Source: an uncultured Clostridia bacterium | GTDB taxonomy: Bacteria; Bacillota; Clostridia; Oscillospirales; Acutalibacteraceae | Direction: 5' to 3' | Assembly (NCBI GenBank): GCA_944380885.1 | Contig: CALWIZ010000020.1 | Span: 1-42,012 of the forward strand | DNA length: 42,012 nt | Notes under the pieces: model-generated | The model's database searches: none | What the model saw: the letters and a program-made list of their open reading frames with translations, nothing else | What the model was told of the DNA's origin: nothing | Program-made: the position numbers and the translations under genes | Shown: positions 16,137 through 24,698 of the stretch, in pieces | How positions within the stretch are numbered: the stretch's first letter is position 1 | How the letters are laid out: every line of letters begins with the position of its first letter

Positions 16137-17534
16137 TTATTTCATAAACTCATACATTGCCCTGTAACACATATAGACGTCAAACTTAGCCGTGGTCTCA
16201 AACGGCGCGTGCATTGAAAGCACCGGAACGCCGAGGTCAACAACGTCAACCCCCATATTGGCGATATACATAGCGACCGTGCCGCCGCCGCCTATATCCA
16301 CCTTTCCAAGCTCGCCTGTCTGCCAGACTATGCCTGCCTTGTCAAGCATAGCGCGCACCTGCGCCACATACTCAGCTGACGCGTCCGACGTGCCGGATTT
16401 GCCCCTTGCTCCGGTATATTTTGTGACAACAACGCCGTAATTGAGGAAGGAGGCGTTTCTGCGCTCCATTACATCCTGGAAGGTCGGGTCAGTACCTGCG
16501 TTTACGTCCGCCGAAAGGCACTTTGAGTTTCTCAGCGCCACAGTCGGGTCGCCGCCCTGCATTTTGGCAAGGTCGCCTATCACATAGCGGAGGAAATCAG
16601 ATTCAAGTCCGGTATTTCCGCAGGATCCTATTTCCTCCTTGTCGGCGAGAATCGCCACGGCGGTTTTCTCCGGATTTTCAACCTTTATCACGGCTGTAAG
16701 CGCCGGATAAGCGCAGACCCTGTCGTCCTGACCGTAGGCGCCTATAAGCGAACGGTCAAAGCCTATGTCGCACGCCTTGTGCGCCGGCACCATTTCAAGC
16801 TCGGCGGAAAGAAAATCTTCTTCTGTAATGCCGTATTTCTCATTGAGCAGCTTTAAAATGTTCAGCTTAACAAGCTCGCTGCCCTTATCGTCCTTAAACG
16901 GATGACTGCCGACCAGCACATTAAGCTCCTCGCCTTTTATGCCCTCGCTTAATGTCCTCTTTACCTGCTCTGAAGCAAGGTGGGGAAGTAAATCGTTTAT
17001 AACAAAGCGCGGCTCGCCATCTTCCTCGCCTATCGATACTTCTTTTACCGTTCCGTCCTTCATAGCGAAAACTCCGTGAAGCGCGAGCGGCAGCGCCGTC
17101 CACTGGTATTTCTTTATTCCGCCGTAATAATGGGTTTTGAAAAGCGCCAGCTCAAGCTCCTCGTAAAGCGGATTCGGTTTAAGGTCAAGACGGGGTGAAT
17201 CTATATGAGCGGCGGTTATGTTCACGCCGCTTTCTACCGGCTCTTTGCCTATTACGGCAAATGCCGCAGACTTGCCGCGGTTGTTAATATAAACCTTATC
17301 TCCCGCTTTATATTCCCTGCCTATCACAAATTCGGTAAAGCCGTTAGCCTTTGCCATATCGACCGCTGTCTTTACTGCCTCACGCTCGGTCTTTGCCTTA
17401 TCGAGAAAAGCCTTGTAGCCCTCGCAGTAAGCGTCCGCCTCAGAAAGCACGGCATCTTCTGATGTTAGCCTGCCGTTTTTGCGCTTGTAAAAAAGTTTTT
17501 CCTTTAATTCTTCCGATTTTGAAACCTCTGACAT
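16137..17534 (-). CDS. M18-family aminopeptidase
   Basis: Zinc aminopeptidase of family M18 that removes N-terminal residues from peptides in the cytoplasm. 465 residues, the normal bacterial length. Metal ligands are visible in AAHIDSPRLDLKP (His, Asp), the general-base region DKEEIGSCGNTG, the DVNAGTDP Asp, and the C-terminal HAPFETTAKFD (His). The start overlaps the coaE stop as TAATG and is preceded by GGGAGG. It is the last gene of the DUF951-prfA-sua5-coaE unit and is closed by the GC hairpin at 16106-16130. Substrate preference is not visible. Confidence 0.93.
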   Translation of the reverse strand: MSEVSKSEELKEKLFYKRKNGRLTSEDAVLSEADAYCEGYKAFLDKAKTEREAVKTAVDMAKANGFTEFVIGREYKAGDKVYINNRGKSAAFAVIGKEPVESGVNITAAHIDSPRLDLKPNPLYEELELALFKTHYYGGIKKYQWTALPLALHGVFAMKDGTVKEVSIGEEDGEPRFVINDLLPHLASEQVKRTLSEGIKGEELNVLVGSHPFKDDKGSELVKLNILKLLNEKYGITEEDFLSAELEMVPAHKACDIGFDRSLIGAYGQDDRVCAYPALTAVIKVENPEKTAVAILADKEEIGSCGNTGLESDFLRYVIGDLAKMQGGDPTVALRNSKCLSADVNAGTDPTFQDVMERRNASFLNYGVVVTKYTGARGKSGTSDASAEYVAQVRAMLDKAGIVWQTGELGKVDIGGGGTVAMYIANMGVDVVDLGVPVLSMHAPFETTAKFDVYMCYRAMYEFMK

Positions 17535-18121
17535 TATAAATTACCTCCCGTAATTTCTTTCATTATTTCTGTAAATTTTTTTAAAAACGCTTCCTCATCG
17601 CCGTTATTGTAAATTATATAGTCCGCGTTTTTCTTGTAGAACTCATCTGTTTTGCCCGCGTTTATGCGCAGATCCGCTTCTTTTATTGTTAGACCGTCGC
17701 GCCCGATTATTCGCTTAAGCCTTATTTCCCTGTCTGCCAGTACGGCGACGGTCTTTGTACATATTCTGTTTATACCGCTCTCAAAAAGCGTAGGCGCGTC
17801 AAGCAAAGTATTTTTATCCGCCGTGCGTGAAACCACAAGTTCAGCCACAAATGGCAGCAGGGTTTTATTTAAAAGCTCAGTGCTCTCTCGGTCTTTGAAC
17901 GCGAGCGAGGCAAGCGCTTTGCGGTCAAGCGTTCCGTCCGGCATAAGTATTCCGCTCCCAAACGCCACGGTCAGCGCCTTGAGCCCCGGCGCTCCCTTTT
18001 CTACTGCCTCTCTCGCGCTTTTATCGCAGTCTATCACCTGAAAGCCGAAATCTCCGGCAATTTTTGACGCGCTGCTCTTGCCCGAACCGGTAGGTCCGGT
18101 AAGTCCTATTACGATACTCAT
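17534..18121 (-). CDS. coaE: Dephospho-CoA kinase
   Basis: Last step of coenzyme A synthesis: phosphorylates the 3'-hydroxyl of dephospho-CoA. 195 residues, typical. The P-loop is GLTGPTGSGKSS at residues 6-17, followed by the CoaE motif IDCDKSAREAV. A LINAGK-type lid region (DLRINAGKTDEF) is also visible. The start overlaps the sua5 stop by four bases (ATGA) and is preceded by GGGTGA. The stop overlaps the next gene by one base. The tight packing indicates one transcript. Confidence 0.95.
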   Translation of the reverse strand: MSIVIGLTGPTGSGKSSASKIAGDFGFQVIDCDKSAREAVEKGAPGLKALTVAFGSGILMPDGTLDRKALASLAFKDRESTELLNKTLLPFVAELVVSRTADKNTLLDAPTLFESGINRICTKTVAVLADREIRLKRIIGRDGLTIKEADLRINAGKTDEFYKKNADYIIYNNGDEEAFLKKFTEIMKEITGGNL

Positions 18122-19140
18122 AATTTTATCACCCTGAACGCCGCCGCGCGGATAAGGCGGTTATAAACCGCAAGTCCCACTCCGGTTTTTGACGGCGCGT
18201 GCACATATATTTCACTGACGCCTAAGCCATCAGCTTCACGAAGCGCCGAAAACACCTCATGCGCCAGCGTGCTTTCGTCCTGCCCTGTGCCGTAGCAGAG
18301 CTTTTTGACCTTTATACTCTCACTGTCCTCCGAAAAGCATATTGCCGCCGCGTTTTGCTTTGAGTTTACAAACTCCGTGAATTTTTCCGTGGTTCCCTCC
18401 ACAAGATAGGTTTCTGTTCTGGGGGCGTAATGCTTGTACTTCATACCCGGTGACGCAACCTTTTCGCCTTTCGGCGGCTCTGACAATACCGCTTTATCTA
18501 CCGTGATATCCGGAAAAACGGTTTTAAGCTGCTCTGGTGTGACCGCTCCCGGCCGCAGAATCCTCGGCGGGTCGGTGCAAAGTGTTACAACCGTTGACTC
18601 AACGCCGACACAGCATTCTCCGCCCATAACCACAGCGTCTATTTTTCCGTCAAGGTCGTCAAGCACATACTTTGCCGAGGTAGGACTCGGCTTCCCCGAC
18701 GTATTCGCCGAGGGCGCCGCAAGCGGCAGTCCGCTTTCCCTTATTATGTCCCTCGCCGTACTGTCCGACGGCATTCTGACCGCCACTGTGTCAAGCCCCG
18801 CCGAAACGCAGGCGGGAATTTTTCCGCCCCGCTTTAAAATCATGGTAAGAGGCCCGGGCCAAAACCTTTCCGCGGCGGTATAAGCGGCTTCCGGTATATC
18901 CCGCGCCACACCGCCAAGCTCCGATATGTCCGCTATATGAACTATAAGCGGATTGTCCTGCGGTCTGCCCTTTGCCTCAAAAATCTTTTTTACGGCGTTT
19001 TCGTCCAGCGCCGACGCCGCGAGACCGTAAACCGTCTCGGTAGGTATCGCCACCGTTCCAGCGGCTTTCAAAATCTCCGCGGCGGTTTTAACGCTTTCCC
19101 GGTAATTGTCTGCGCCGGTCTCAAGTCTTTTTGTAATCAT
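18118..19140 (-). CDS. L-threonylcarbamoyladenylate synthase (Sua5 type)
   Basis: Makes threonylcarbamoyl-AMP from threonine, bicarbonate and ATP, the first step of the universal t6A tRNA modification. 340 residues: an N-terminal YrdC domain (TVAIPTETVYGLAASA, FEAKGRPQDNPLIVHI, VRMPSD, SANTSGKPSPT) plus the C-terminal Sua5 domain (SPGMKYKHYAPR and onwards). This is the long form rather than TsaC. It sits between prfA and coaE with overlapping ends, a common Firmicutes arrangement. Confidence 0.95.
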   Translation of the reverse strand: MITKRLETGADNYRESVKTAAEILKAAGTVAIPTETVYGLAASALDENAVKKIFEAKGRPQDNPLIVHIADISELGGVARDIPEAAYTAAERFWPGPLTMILKRGGKIPACVSAGLDTVAVRMPSDSTARDIIRESGLPLAAPSANTSGKPSPTSAKYVLDDLDGKIDAVVMGGECCVGVESTVVTLCTDPPRILRPGAVTPEQLKTVFPDITVDKAVLSEPPKGEKVASPGMKYKHYAPRTETYLVEGTTEKFTEFVNSKQNAAAICFSEDSESIKVKKLCYGTGQDESTLAHEVFSALREADGLGVSEIYVHAPSKTGVGLAVYNRLIRAAAFRVIKL

Positions 19141-20222
19141 CAGCCCTGCGCCTCGTTTTCAGCCTTCAGCGCCTCTGTCCTGTAATAGGTGGTAAGCGCG
19201 TCTATTATCTCGTCAAGGTCGCCGTCAAGCACCTGTTCGAGCTTGTAAAGCGTTAGTCCTATCCTGTGGTCTGTTACCCTGCCCTGCGGATAGTTATAGG
19301 TGCGTATTCTTTCGCTCCTGTCACCTGTTCCGACCTGCGATTTACGGTCTGAGGCTATCGCCTCGTCATGCTCACGCTGCGCCGCGTCAAGCAGTCTCGA
19401 ACGCAGAATTTTAAGCGCCTTGTCCTTATTTTTGAACTGGCTGCGTTCGTCCTGACACTCTACAACCGTTCCGGTCGGTATATGGGTCACTCTTATCGCC
19501 GAAGAGGTTTTGTTTATATGCTGGCCGCCCGCGCCCGACGAGCGGAAGGTATCTATTTTAAGGTCTGCGGGATTTATCTCAAGCTCTACGTCTTCAGCCT
19601 CAGGAAGCACCGCCACCGTTACGGTCGAGGTGTGTATGCGCCCCTGCGTCTCGGTATCCGGCACGCGCTGCACCCGGTGAACACCGCTCTCGTATTTTAG
19701 GCGGGAATATGCTCCCGTGCCCTCTATCATAAACACGATTTCCTTGTATCCGCCGAGCTCGGTCTCGTTGGCGCTTATGACCTCCGTGTTCCAGCGCTTT
19801 GACTCAGAATACATATTATACATTCTGTAAAGCGAACCGGCAAAAAGCGCCGCTTCCTCGCCGCCCGCGCCGCCGCGTATTTCCACGATTACATTTTTCT
19901 CATCATTGGGGTCTTTAGGAAGCAGCAGCAATTTAAGCTCGCCCGAGATTTTCTCAAGAGCCGCCCGCGCTTCCTTTAATTCCTCCTCCGCAAGCTCCCT
20001 GAAATCTTTTTCAAGTCCGCTTTCCGAAAGAATTTCCAGCGCTTCTGCCTCGGACGCTTTGGCTTTTTTGTACTCCCTGTATTTTTCCACTATCGGGTTA
20101 AGCTCGGCGTGCTCCTTCATCAGCTTTGTGAAAAGCGCTCCGTCCGACGCGGTTTCAGGTCTTGAAAGCTCAATAGCTATCTGTTCATATCGGTTCTCAA
20201 CCGCTTCAAGTTTATCAAACAT
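19140..20222 (-). CDS. prfA: Peptide chain release factor 1
   Basis: Recognises UAA and UAG in the ribosomal A site and triggers peptide release. 360 residues, full length. The catalytic GGQ lies in [15 protein letters not shown]. The stop-reading tripeptide is P-D-T in [12 protein letters not shown], fitting the RF1 PxT pattern rather than the SPF of RF2. The N-terminal coiled-coil domain is intact. CGGAG inside the end of the preceding DUF951 gene serves as ribosome binding site. No prmC is seen in the window. Confidence 0.97.
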   Translation of the reverse strand: MFDKLEAVENRYEQIAIELSRPETASDGALFTKLMKEHAELNPIVEKYREYKKAKASEAEALEILSESGLEKDFRELAEEELKEARAALEKISGELKLLLLPKDPNDEKNVIVEIRGGAGGEEAALFAGSLYRMYNMYSESKRWNTEVISANETELGGYKEIVFMIEGTGAYSRLKYESGVHRVQRVPDTETQGRIHTSTVTVAVLPEAEDVELEINPADLKIDTFRSSGAGGQHINKTSSAIRVTHIPTGTVVECQDERSQFKNKDKALKILRSRLLDAAQREHDEAIASDRKSQVGTGDRSERIRTYNYPQGRVTDHRIGLTLYKLEQVLDGDLDEIIDALTTYYRTEALKAENEAQG

Positions 20223-20225
20223 TTT

Positions 20226-20414
20226 TTATTCTCCGTCTGCTCTGATTACTTTTTTAAGGCTTTTTTCCGCCTTGCTGCGGGGAACCATAACCTCTCTGCC
20301 GCAGCCGTCGCACTTGAGCCGGAAATCCATGCCCACTCTTAATACGGTAAATGTTTCCGCCCCGCAGGGATGCTTTTTTTTCATCAGAAGTCTGTCGCCT
20401 ACTCTTATATCCAT
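20226..20414 (-). CDS. DUF951 family small protein
   Basis: A 62-residue protein that begins DIRVGDRLLMKKKHPCG and contains FRLKCDGCGREVMVPRSK; the Cys-Gly spacing suggests a small metal-binding or nucleic-acid-binding fold. This matches the DUF951 pattern of Firmicutes proteins of unknown role, usually near translation or chromosome maintenance genes. I chose the ATG at 20414 for its GGAGGGG ribosome binding site; an upstream in-frame ATG lies inside the promoter. It is the first gene of the prfA unit, with 3 nt between its stop and the prfA start. Confidence 0.85.
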   Translation of the reverse strand: MDIRVGDRLLMKKKHPCGAETFTVLRVGMDFRLKCDGCGREVMVPRSKAEKSLKKVIRADGE

Positions 20415-20439
20415 AATTCCCCTCCGCTGTAACTTTTTT

Positions 20440-20468
20440 ATTATATACCAAAAATTCGCATATAGCAA
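20440..20468 (-). promoter_or_regulatory. Promoter of DUF951-prfA-sua5-coaE-M18 unit
   Basis: Minus strand: -35 TTGCTA (20463-20468), 17-nt spacer, perfect -10 TATAAT (20440-20445). Confidence 0.7.
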
Positions 20469-20498
20469 GTATTTACCGTTCTTTCCGCCCCTGTTTTC

Positions 20499-20527
20499 TT
20501 GACAGCGGGCTTAAAATATTTTATACT
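20499..20527 (+). promoter_or_regulatory. Promoter of the transglutaminase-dockerin gene
   Basis: Perfect -35 TTGACA (20499-20504), 17-nt spacer, -10 TATACT (20522-20527), 35 nt before the start. Confidence 0.7.
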
Positions 20528-20561
20528 TTTTATAAGTATCACTTTTTTTGGGGGGTAAATA

Positions 20562-22025
20562 ATGAAAAAACTGACTTCGGTTATTCTTGTTATATGTTTA
20601 GCTTTTTCGGCACTGACCGTCTGTGCCGCCCAAAGTCCGGTAAAATACGCAGAAGTGCACATAAAAATGCTCAATTACGGAGAATTTCCTACGGAAGAAT
20701 CATCAGTGGAAATTCCGCGGTTCAACTCCGCCGAAGGTGCGGAAAACACCGAGCTTAAAGAGCTACACGAATACCTGCGAGACTCAATAGTCGCAATGCA
20801 GCCGGAAATAGATATCAGGTCTTATAATATTGCTCCCAGTCAGACAGAAAAGCTGTTTACCGAAACAGTAAATTATTATCCGGAGCTGTTTCATATAAGC
20901 AACACAATAGGTTATAATAGCGTCGGAAATTATGTATATTCCGTTATTCCCGAATACGTTATTACGGCTGAAGAATACGCGGCAAAAATAAAAACATACA
21001 ATGAGCGTCTTGACTACATAGCCAGCGGAGCGGCGCCGCTTAAAACCGATCTTGAGAAAATACTTTATATTCATAACTATCTGGTCACCAATTTTAAATA
21101 CGACACTTCATATAAAATATATGACGTATACAATTTCCTTACGACCGGAATCGGCGTATGTCAGGCGTATACCCAGACCTTCAACGCGCTTATGCACCGA
21201 CTCGGCATAGAATGCACATCGGCTATAAACAATCCCGAAAGTCACACATGGAACATTGTAAGACTTGACGGTGAATTTTACCACATAGACTGCACGCATG
21301 ACGACCCGCTCGGTCAGAGCGCCGGTTCAGTAAGATATGACCTTTTTCTGCTGAGCGACAGTTCTGTTACAAGACATGATTCTCACACAAGCTGGTATAC
21401 GGCAATGTACGACGCGGTATGCGACAGCAGCAAATATGGAAGCGGCTGGGTCTGGAACAATTCCTCAAGCGGCGTTGTAAACTCCGGAGACAAATGGTAC
21501 TATATATCGGAAAAAGACAAGCAGAATTCGGCACTTATGAGCACCGAAGATTTTATAAGCGGTACGGCTGTTGACAGCTTCAATTCAATGTACTATGTCT
21601 ACGGATCGTCAAATTCATATTATCCGGGCTATCACGGCGGAATAACGGCGTCAGGCACAACTCTTTATTACAGCTCGCCTTCAGACATAAGGTTTTACGA
21701 TACCATTACTCAGCAAACCGGCGTTTTAGGTATTGACAGTGACATTTCAATTTCCTCCTGCAGATACGACGGCGGCGGTATTCTGAGCGTTTTCTTCAGC
21801 AAAGAGCCGAACAATTTTGACGATTCCGGCAGCAGGGAAATAATGCTGTTCAGTGCCGGCGACCCAGACAGCGACGGTATTGTCACCTCTTCCGACCTTG
21901 TTTCGGTTCAGAAATATCTGCTCACAGGCTCACTTAACTTCAACTGGGCAGTATATGACGTCACAGGGAATATAGGTATTGACATACTTGATTTTATCAG
22001 AATAAAAAAGCTCTCCGCAAGGTAA
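20562..22025 (+). CDS. Secreted transglutaminase-like protein with dockerin-like C-terminus
   Basis: A 487-residue exported protein. Residues 1-22 are a signal peptide (hydrophobic run ending near VCA-A). Residues about 160-250 form a transglutaminase/protease-like core with the triad C200 (GVCQAY), H228 (SHTWN) and D243 (HIDCTHDDP). Residues about 290-430 are rich in Tyr/Ser/Gly and look like beta repeats. Residues 433-487 are dockerin-like: the first calcium loop DPDSDGIVTSSD is canonical and followed by a helix, while the second (DVTGNIGIDILD) is degenerate. Dockerins attach enzymes to cohesins in cellulosome-type complexes. A proteolytic, cross-linking or glycan-tethered role is possible. 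A GGGGGG ribosome binding site and strong promoter suggest high expression. No cohesin is in the window. Confidence 0.85.
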   Translation: MKKLTSVILVICLAFSALTVCAAQSPVKYAEVHIKMLNYGEFPTEESSVEIPRFNSAEGAENTELKELHEYLRDSIVAMQPEIDIRSYNIAPSQTEKLFTETVNYYPELFHISNTIGYNSVGNYVYSVIPEYVITAEEYAAKIKTYNERLDYIASGAAPLKTDLEKILYIHNYLVTNFKYDTSYKIYDVYNFLTTGIGVCQAYTQTFNALMHRLGIECTSAINNPESHTWNIVRLDGEFYHIDCTHDDPLGQSAGSVRYDLFLLSDSSVTRHDSHTSWYTAMYDAVCDSSKYGSGWVWNNSSSGVVNSGDKWYYISEKDKQNSALMSTEDFISGTAVDSFNSMYYVYGSSNSYYPGYHGGITASGTTLYYSSPSDIRFYDTITQQTGVLGIDSDISISSCRYDGGGILSVFFSKEPNNFDDSGSREIMLFSAGDPDSDGIVTSSDLVSVQKYLLTGSLNFNWAVYDVTGNIGIDILDFIRIKKLSAR

Positions 22026-22031
22026 ATACAT

Positions 22032-22077
22032 AAAAAAACTGCCGCTGATGATTTTGCTCACCTGCGGCAGTTTTTTT
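22032..22077. terminator. Bidirectional terminator
   Basis: A perfect 14-bp stem (22032-22045 with 22064-22077) with A-run and T-run arms lies between the convergent transglutaminase and pseudokinase genes. Confidence 0.88.
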
Positions 22078-23764
22078 AATAGAACAAATCATCAAAAGCC
22101 GATTCCTCCGACTCCGATGTTCCCTCGTAAGAATTGATGTATATCTTGACCGCCGAATTAGGATTGACCTGTGTTCCGTATTTAGGATCCTGCTCAATTA
22201 CGGTTCCGGGCTCATGGTCAGCGTCAAACTTTTCAAGCACTTCGATATTGTCATAAAGGAAGCCCTGCTTTAAAAGCTCCAGCTTGGCGTTTATCTCATC
22301 AAGCCCCATAACGTTGGCTATCTTTATTTCCTTCGGCCCGAGACTTATTGTAAGCTCAATTTTTGTATCCCTCACAACACCGGTGCCTTCAGCCAGCGAC
22401 TGGGCGCAAATCTGTCCGCGCTGATACTTATCGCTGTATTCGCTCCCCTTTATAACAAGCTCGAATTTTTCATATTCCTCGTTGTCTTCAACCTCAGCGT
22501 AATACTTGCCTACAAGCTGCGGAACATTATACAGCACCGCTGATTCCTCTGCTCCGCTGTCAATAGTGCCTATCTGGTCTACCGACGGAGCGCTGATCGA
22601 GGTATCGCTGCTTTGTTCTGAGGAATCGTCGTTCCCGAAAATACCTTCCCTGAAAACCGTGAATACCAGTATCGCCACAATGGCTATGAATACAACCGCC
22701 GTACACGCGGAAGATATTATAACATATTTTGCCGTTCCCCCGCTTTTGCGCGGATTTTCAGGTTTGGCGGCAGCTTTCCTGACCGGAGCGACCGGCGCGC
22801 TGTCAGCAGTTTCGGCATATACAAGCTCGTTTTTAAAGCTCTCAATATCTGACGTTCTGTTTTCCGGCATAACCTGAAGTCCGTTGGCAAGCGCCGCCAG
22901 AACATGACGCGGCAGCTCCTCGGCGAATTTTGCCGGTATGCTCATCGAATCGTTCAGGATCCGTTCGGTCGCCGAAGCCGGAACAGTGCCTATAAGCACA
23001 TTGAAAAGCACTGCGCATAGACCGTACACATCGGTATACATATCCATATGCATATCGTTTGTGCCGTACTGCTCTATCGCCGCAAAGCCCGGGAAAAGCT
23101 CGCATTCAAGCTCATTGTCGGCATATCTCAGTTTTCTTACCGAATATCCCGAAATCCTGAGCTTTCCGTCCCTGCCGACCAGAATGGTATCAGTGGATAT
23201 TCCGCCGTGAATTATCCCGAGGTCGTTCATTCCCTTTATCGTATCGATAAGCGGAAGGAAAAGCGGTCTTGCCTGCTCCCATTTGAGCACGCCGCCGTTT
23301 TTAGCAAGAAATTCCTTTAAAGTTATCGCGGAAATACTTTGATATACGGCGTAAACCGTACCGTTTTCCTCAAACACATCAGTCACGGGTATCAGAGACG
23401 GAAGCTCCGACGCCTTTATCTGACGGTTAATGTCCATAAACTCCATCAAGCCCTCGTTAAAGGTGTATTCTCCGCCTTTTACCATTCTGACGGTTCTGTC
23501 CGGATTTCTCACGGCAAATCCCGCCGGGAAATATTCCCTTACCGTAACTACTGAATCGGTTGAATTGTCCCACCCGATATAGGAAATACCCTCGCCGTTG
23601 CGCGATTTCGCCTGACCTGTTATATAGCGGTTCCCGACAAGCATTCCGGCAGGCAGGCAGTCCTCACCGTTTTGTTCCGCGGAATTGTAGCCGCAAATCG
23701 GGCAGATTTTTTCACCGCCGTTGTCATTCATGCAACCGGGGCAAAGTCTTTCGGTGTTTACCAT
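22076..23764 (-). CDS. Zinc-ribbon pseudokinase with transmembrane segment and PASTA repeats
   Basis: A 562-residue protein built like a PASTA Ser/Thr kinase with an added N-terminal zinc ribbon (C8, C11, C21, C24). The kinase domain (about 40-310) keeps the fold but lacks catalytic residues. The VAIK lysine is R76 (VTVREYFP), HRD is H-G-G at 186-188, the following Asn is T193, and DFG is S-G-Y at 205-207. A transmembrane helix spans about 346-370. Two extracellular PASTA repeats (about 415-488 and 490-553) should sense peptidoglycan or lipid II. I chose the ATG at 23764 for its GGAGGAAG site. It is probably a signalling scaffold rather than an active kinase. It follows a metallophosphoesterase gene on the same strand. 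Confidence 0.87.
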   Translation of the reverse strand: MVNTERLCPGCMNDNGGEKICPICGYNSAEQNGEDCLPAGMLVGNRYITGQAKSRNGEGISYIGWDNSTDSVVTVREYFPAGFAVRNPDRTVRMVKGGEYTFNEGLMEFMDINRQIKASELPSLIPVTDVFEENGTVYAVYQSISAITLKEFLAKNGGVLKWEQARPLFLPLIDTIKGMNDLGIIHGGISTDTILVGRDGKLRISGYSVRKLRYADNELECELFPGFAAIEQYGTNDMHMDMYTDVYGLCAVLFNVLIGTVPASATERILNDSMSIPAKFAEELPRHVLAALANGLQVMPENRTSDIESFKNELVYAETADSAPVAPVRKAAAKPENPRKSGGTAKYVIISSACTAVVFIAIVAILVFTVFREGIFGNDDSSEQSSDTSISAPSVDQIGTIDSGAEESAVLYNVPQLVGKYYAEVEDNEEYEKFELVIKGSEYSDKYQRGQICAQSLAEGTGVVRDTKIELTISLGPKEIKIANVMGLDEINAKLELLKQGFLYDNIEVLEKFDADHEPGTVIEQDPKYGTQVNPNSAVKIYINSYEGTSESEESAFDDLFY

Positions 23765-23828
23765 ATGCTTCCTCCGATACGCGGACATAACGGGAGTCAC
23801 ATCCGCTTAAAAGGTTTTTTATAAAAAC

Positions 23829-23847
23829 ATTATACCATATATGTCAA
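23829..23847 (-). promoter_or_regulatory. Promoter overlapping the metallophosphoesterase stop codon
   Basis: On the minus strand TTGACA (23842-23847) contains the stop codon of the upstream gene. TG-G-TATAAT with -10 at 23829-23834 is an extended -10; alternatively TTGACA pairs with TATAAA after 18 nt. Either would drive the pseudokinase gene. Confidence 0.45.
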
Positions 23848-24602
23848 GTATTCAGCATAAACAGGCCGTTTTCATCCATCGCGTCGGATTTTCCGGCTTT
23901 TTTTGCCGGATATGAACCTCCGCTCACCGGAATCATTTCCTTAAAAACGCAGGTATGGCGCTCGGTTATCACCCTGTCCTCATGAAGCGAGCCGAAATAC
24001 CAGTGCTTAAATTCGCAGGAGCGGCCTATTTCCTCAAGATAACCGTTGAGCTTGTTTACCCTGTCCGGATCGCCGCGACGCATAAGTATCGCGCTCTTTA
24101 CAAGCGACGGCGGCTCGTGGGTTATTATGTAATCAACCTTAAGGCCTGCCTCGTCAAGCCGATTCGCCCCCTCCGCCATTTCCGCCGGAGAAGGCTCCTC
24201 CTCGCGCCACCAGTTGCCCTGCTCCACCCTCATATCCTTGTCAGTGCTTTCGCCGCCGCCGAAGGTGAAAAAGCTGTTCCCCTCTATTTCAAATATCTGT
24301 CCTCTCATAAGATGAATGAGGTTTCCTTTTATCCTGTGAACCATTCCGCCGTGCCAGCAAGTCACGCGCGAACGGTTTATAGTGTTTAAATTATCGTGCG
24401 TGCCGTCGACAAACGCCGTGACAAACCGCCTTGTCGCCAGATAGTCTATAACCTGTCGCTCGGTTTTCCCGCCCGCGAAAATATATCCGAAATCACCGCA
24501 CACTATAAGAACATCGCCGCTTTTCAGTTTTCTGAAGCCGCGGTCATACAGCCGTTCGAGACAGCCGTGCATATCGCCTGTTATGTAAACCGTAAAATTC
24601 AC
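23844..24602 (-). CDS. Metallophosphoesterase-like protein with altered metal ligands
   Basis: A calcineurin-like phosphoesterase fold of 252 residues. The first motifs are intact: GDMHG (D10, H12) and CGDFGY (D37). The GNH(D/E) motif reads GTHDN, so the metal-ligand/catalytic Asn is T68, and the final GHxH motif reads GSLHED, so one His is S205. H69, H162 (THEPP) and H207 remain. Family members in Clostridia and phages usually read GNHEN and FGHYH here, from memory. It may be catalytically weak or use fewer metals. It starts at a GTG with a poor ribosome binding site. The stop lies inside the promoter of the pseudokinase gene, so the pair may be read together. Confidence 0.82.
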   Translation of the reverse strand: MNFTVYITGDMHGCLERLYDRGFRKLKSGDVLIVCGDFGYIFAGGKTERQVIDYLATRRFVTAFVDGTHDNLNTINRSRVTCWHGGMVHRIKGNLIHLMRGQIFEIEGNSFFTFGGGESTDKDMRVEQGNWWREEEPSPAEMAEGANRLDEAGLKVDYIITHEPPSLVKSAILMRRGDPDRVNKLNGYLEEIGRSCEFKHWYFGSLHEDRVITERHTCVFKEMIPVSGGSYPAKKAGKSDAMDENGLFMLNT

Positions 24603-24642
24603 CTGCCGTTTTCAAATTAACCCTTTTATTTATTTTAATTTA

Positions 24643-24651
24643 TGTTATAAT
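24643..24651 (+). promoter_or_regulatory. Extended -10 promoter of the carboxypeptidase gene
   Basis: TG-T-TATAAT in very A/T-rich sequence, 48 nt before the start. No clear -35 is visible. Confidence 0.45.
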
Positions 24652-24698
24652 AATACAATGATTATTTTTTATTATACTATATATTCAGGGAGATTTCT

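Noticed and set aside
19480..19700. P-D-T tripeptide in release factor 1 as an altered stop-codon reader
   Set aside because: The family pattern is PxT with a variable middle residue, so P-D-T does not imply changed specificity.
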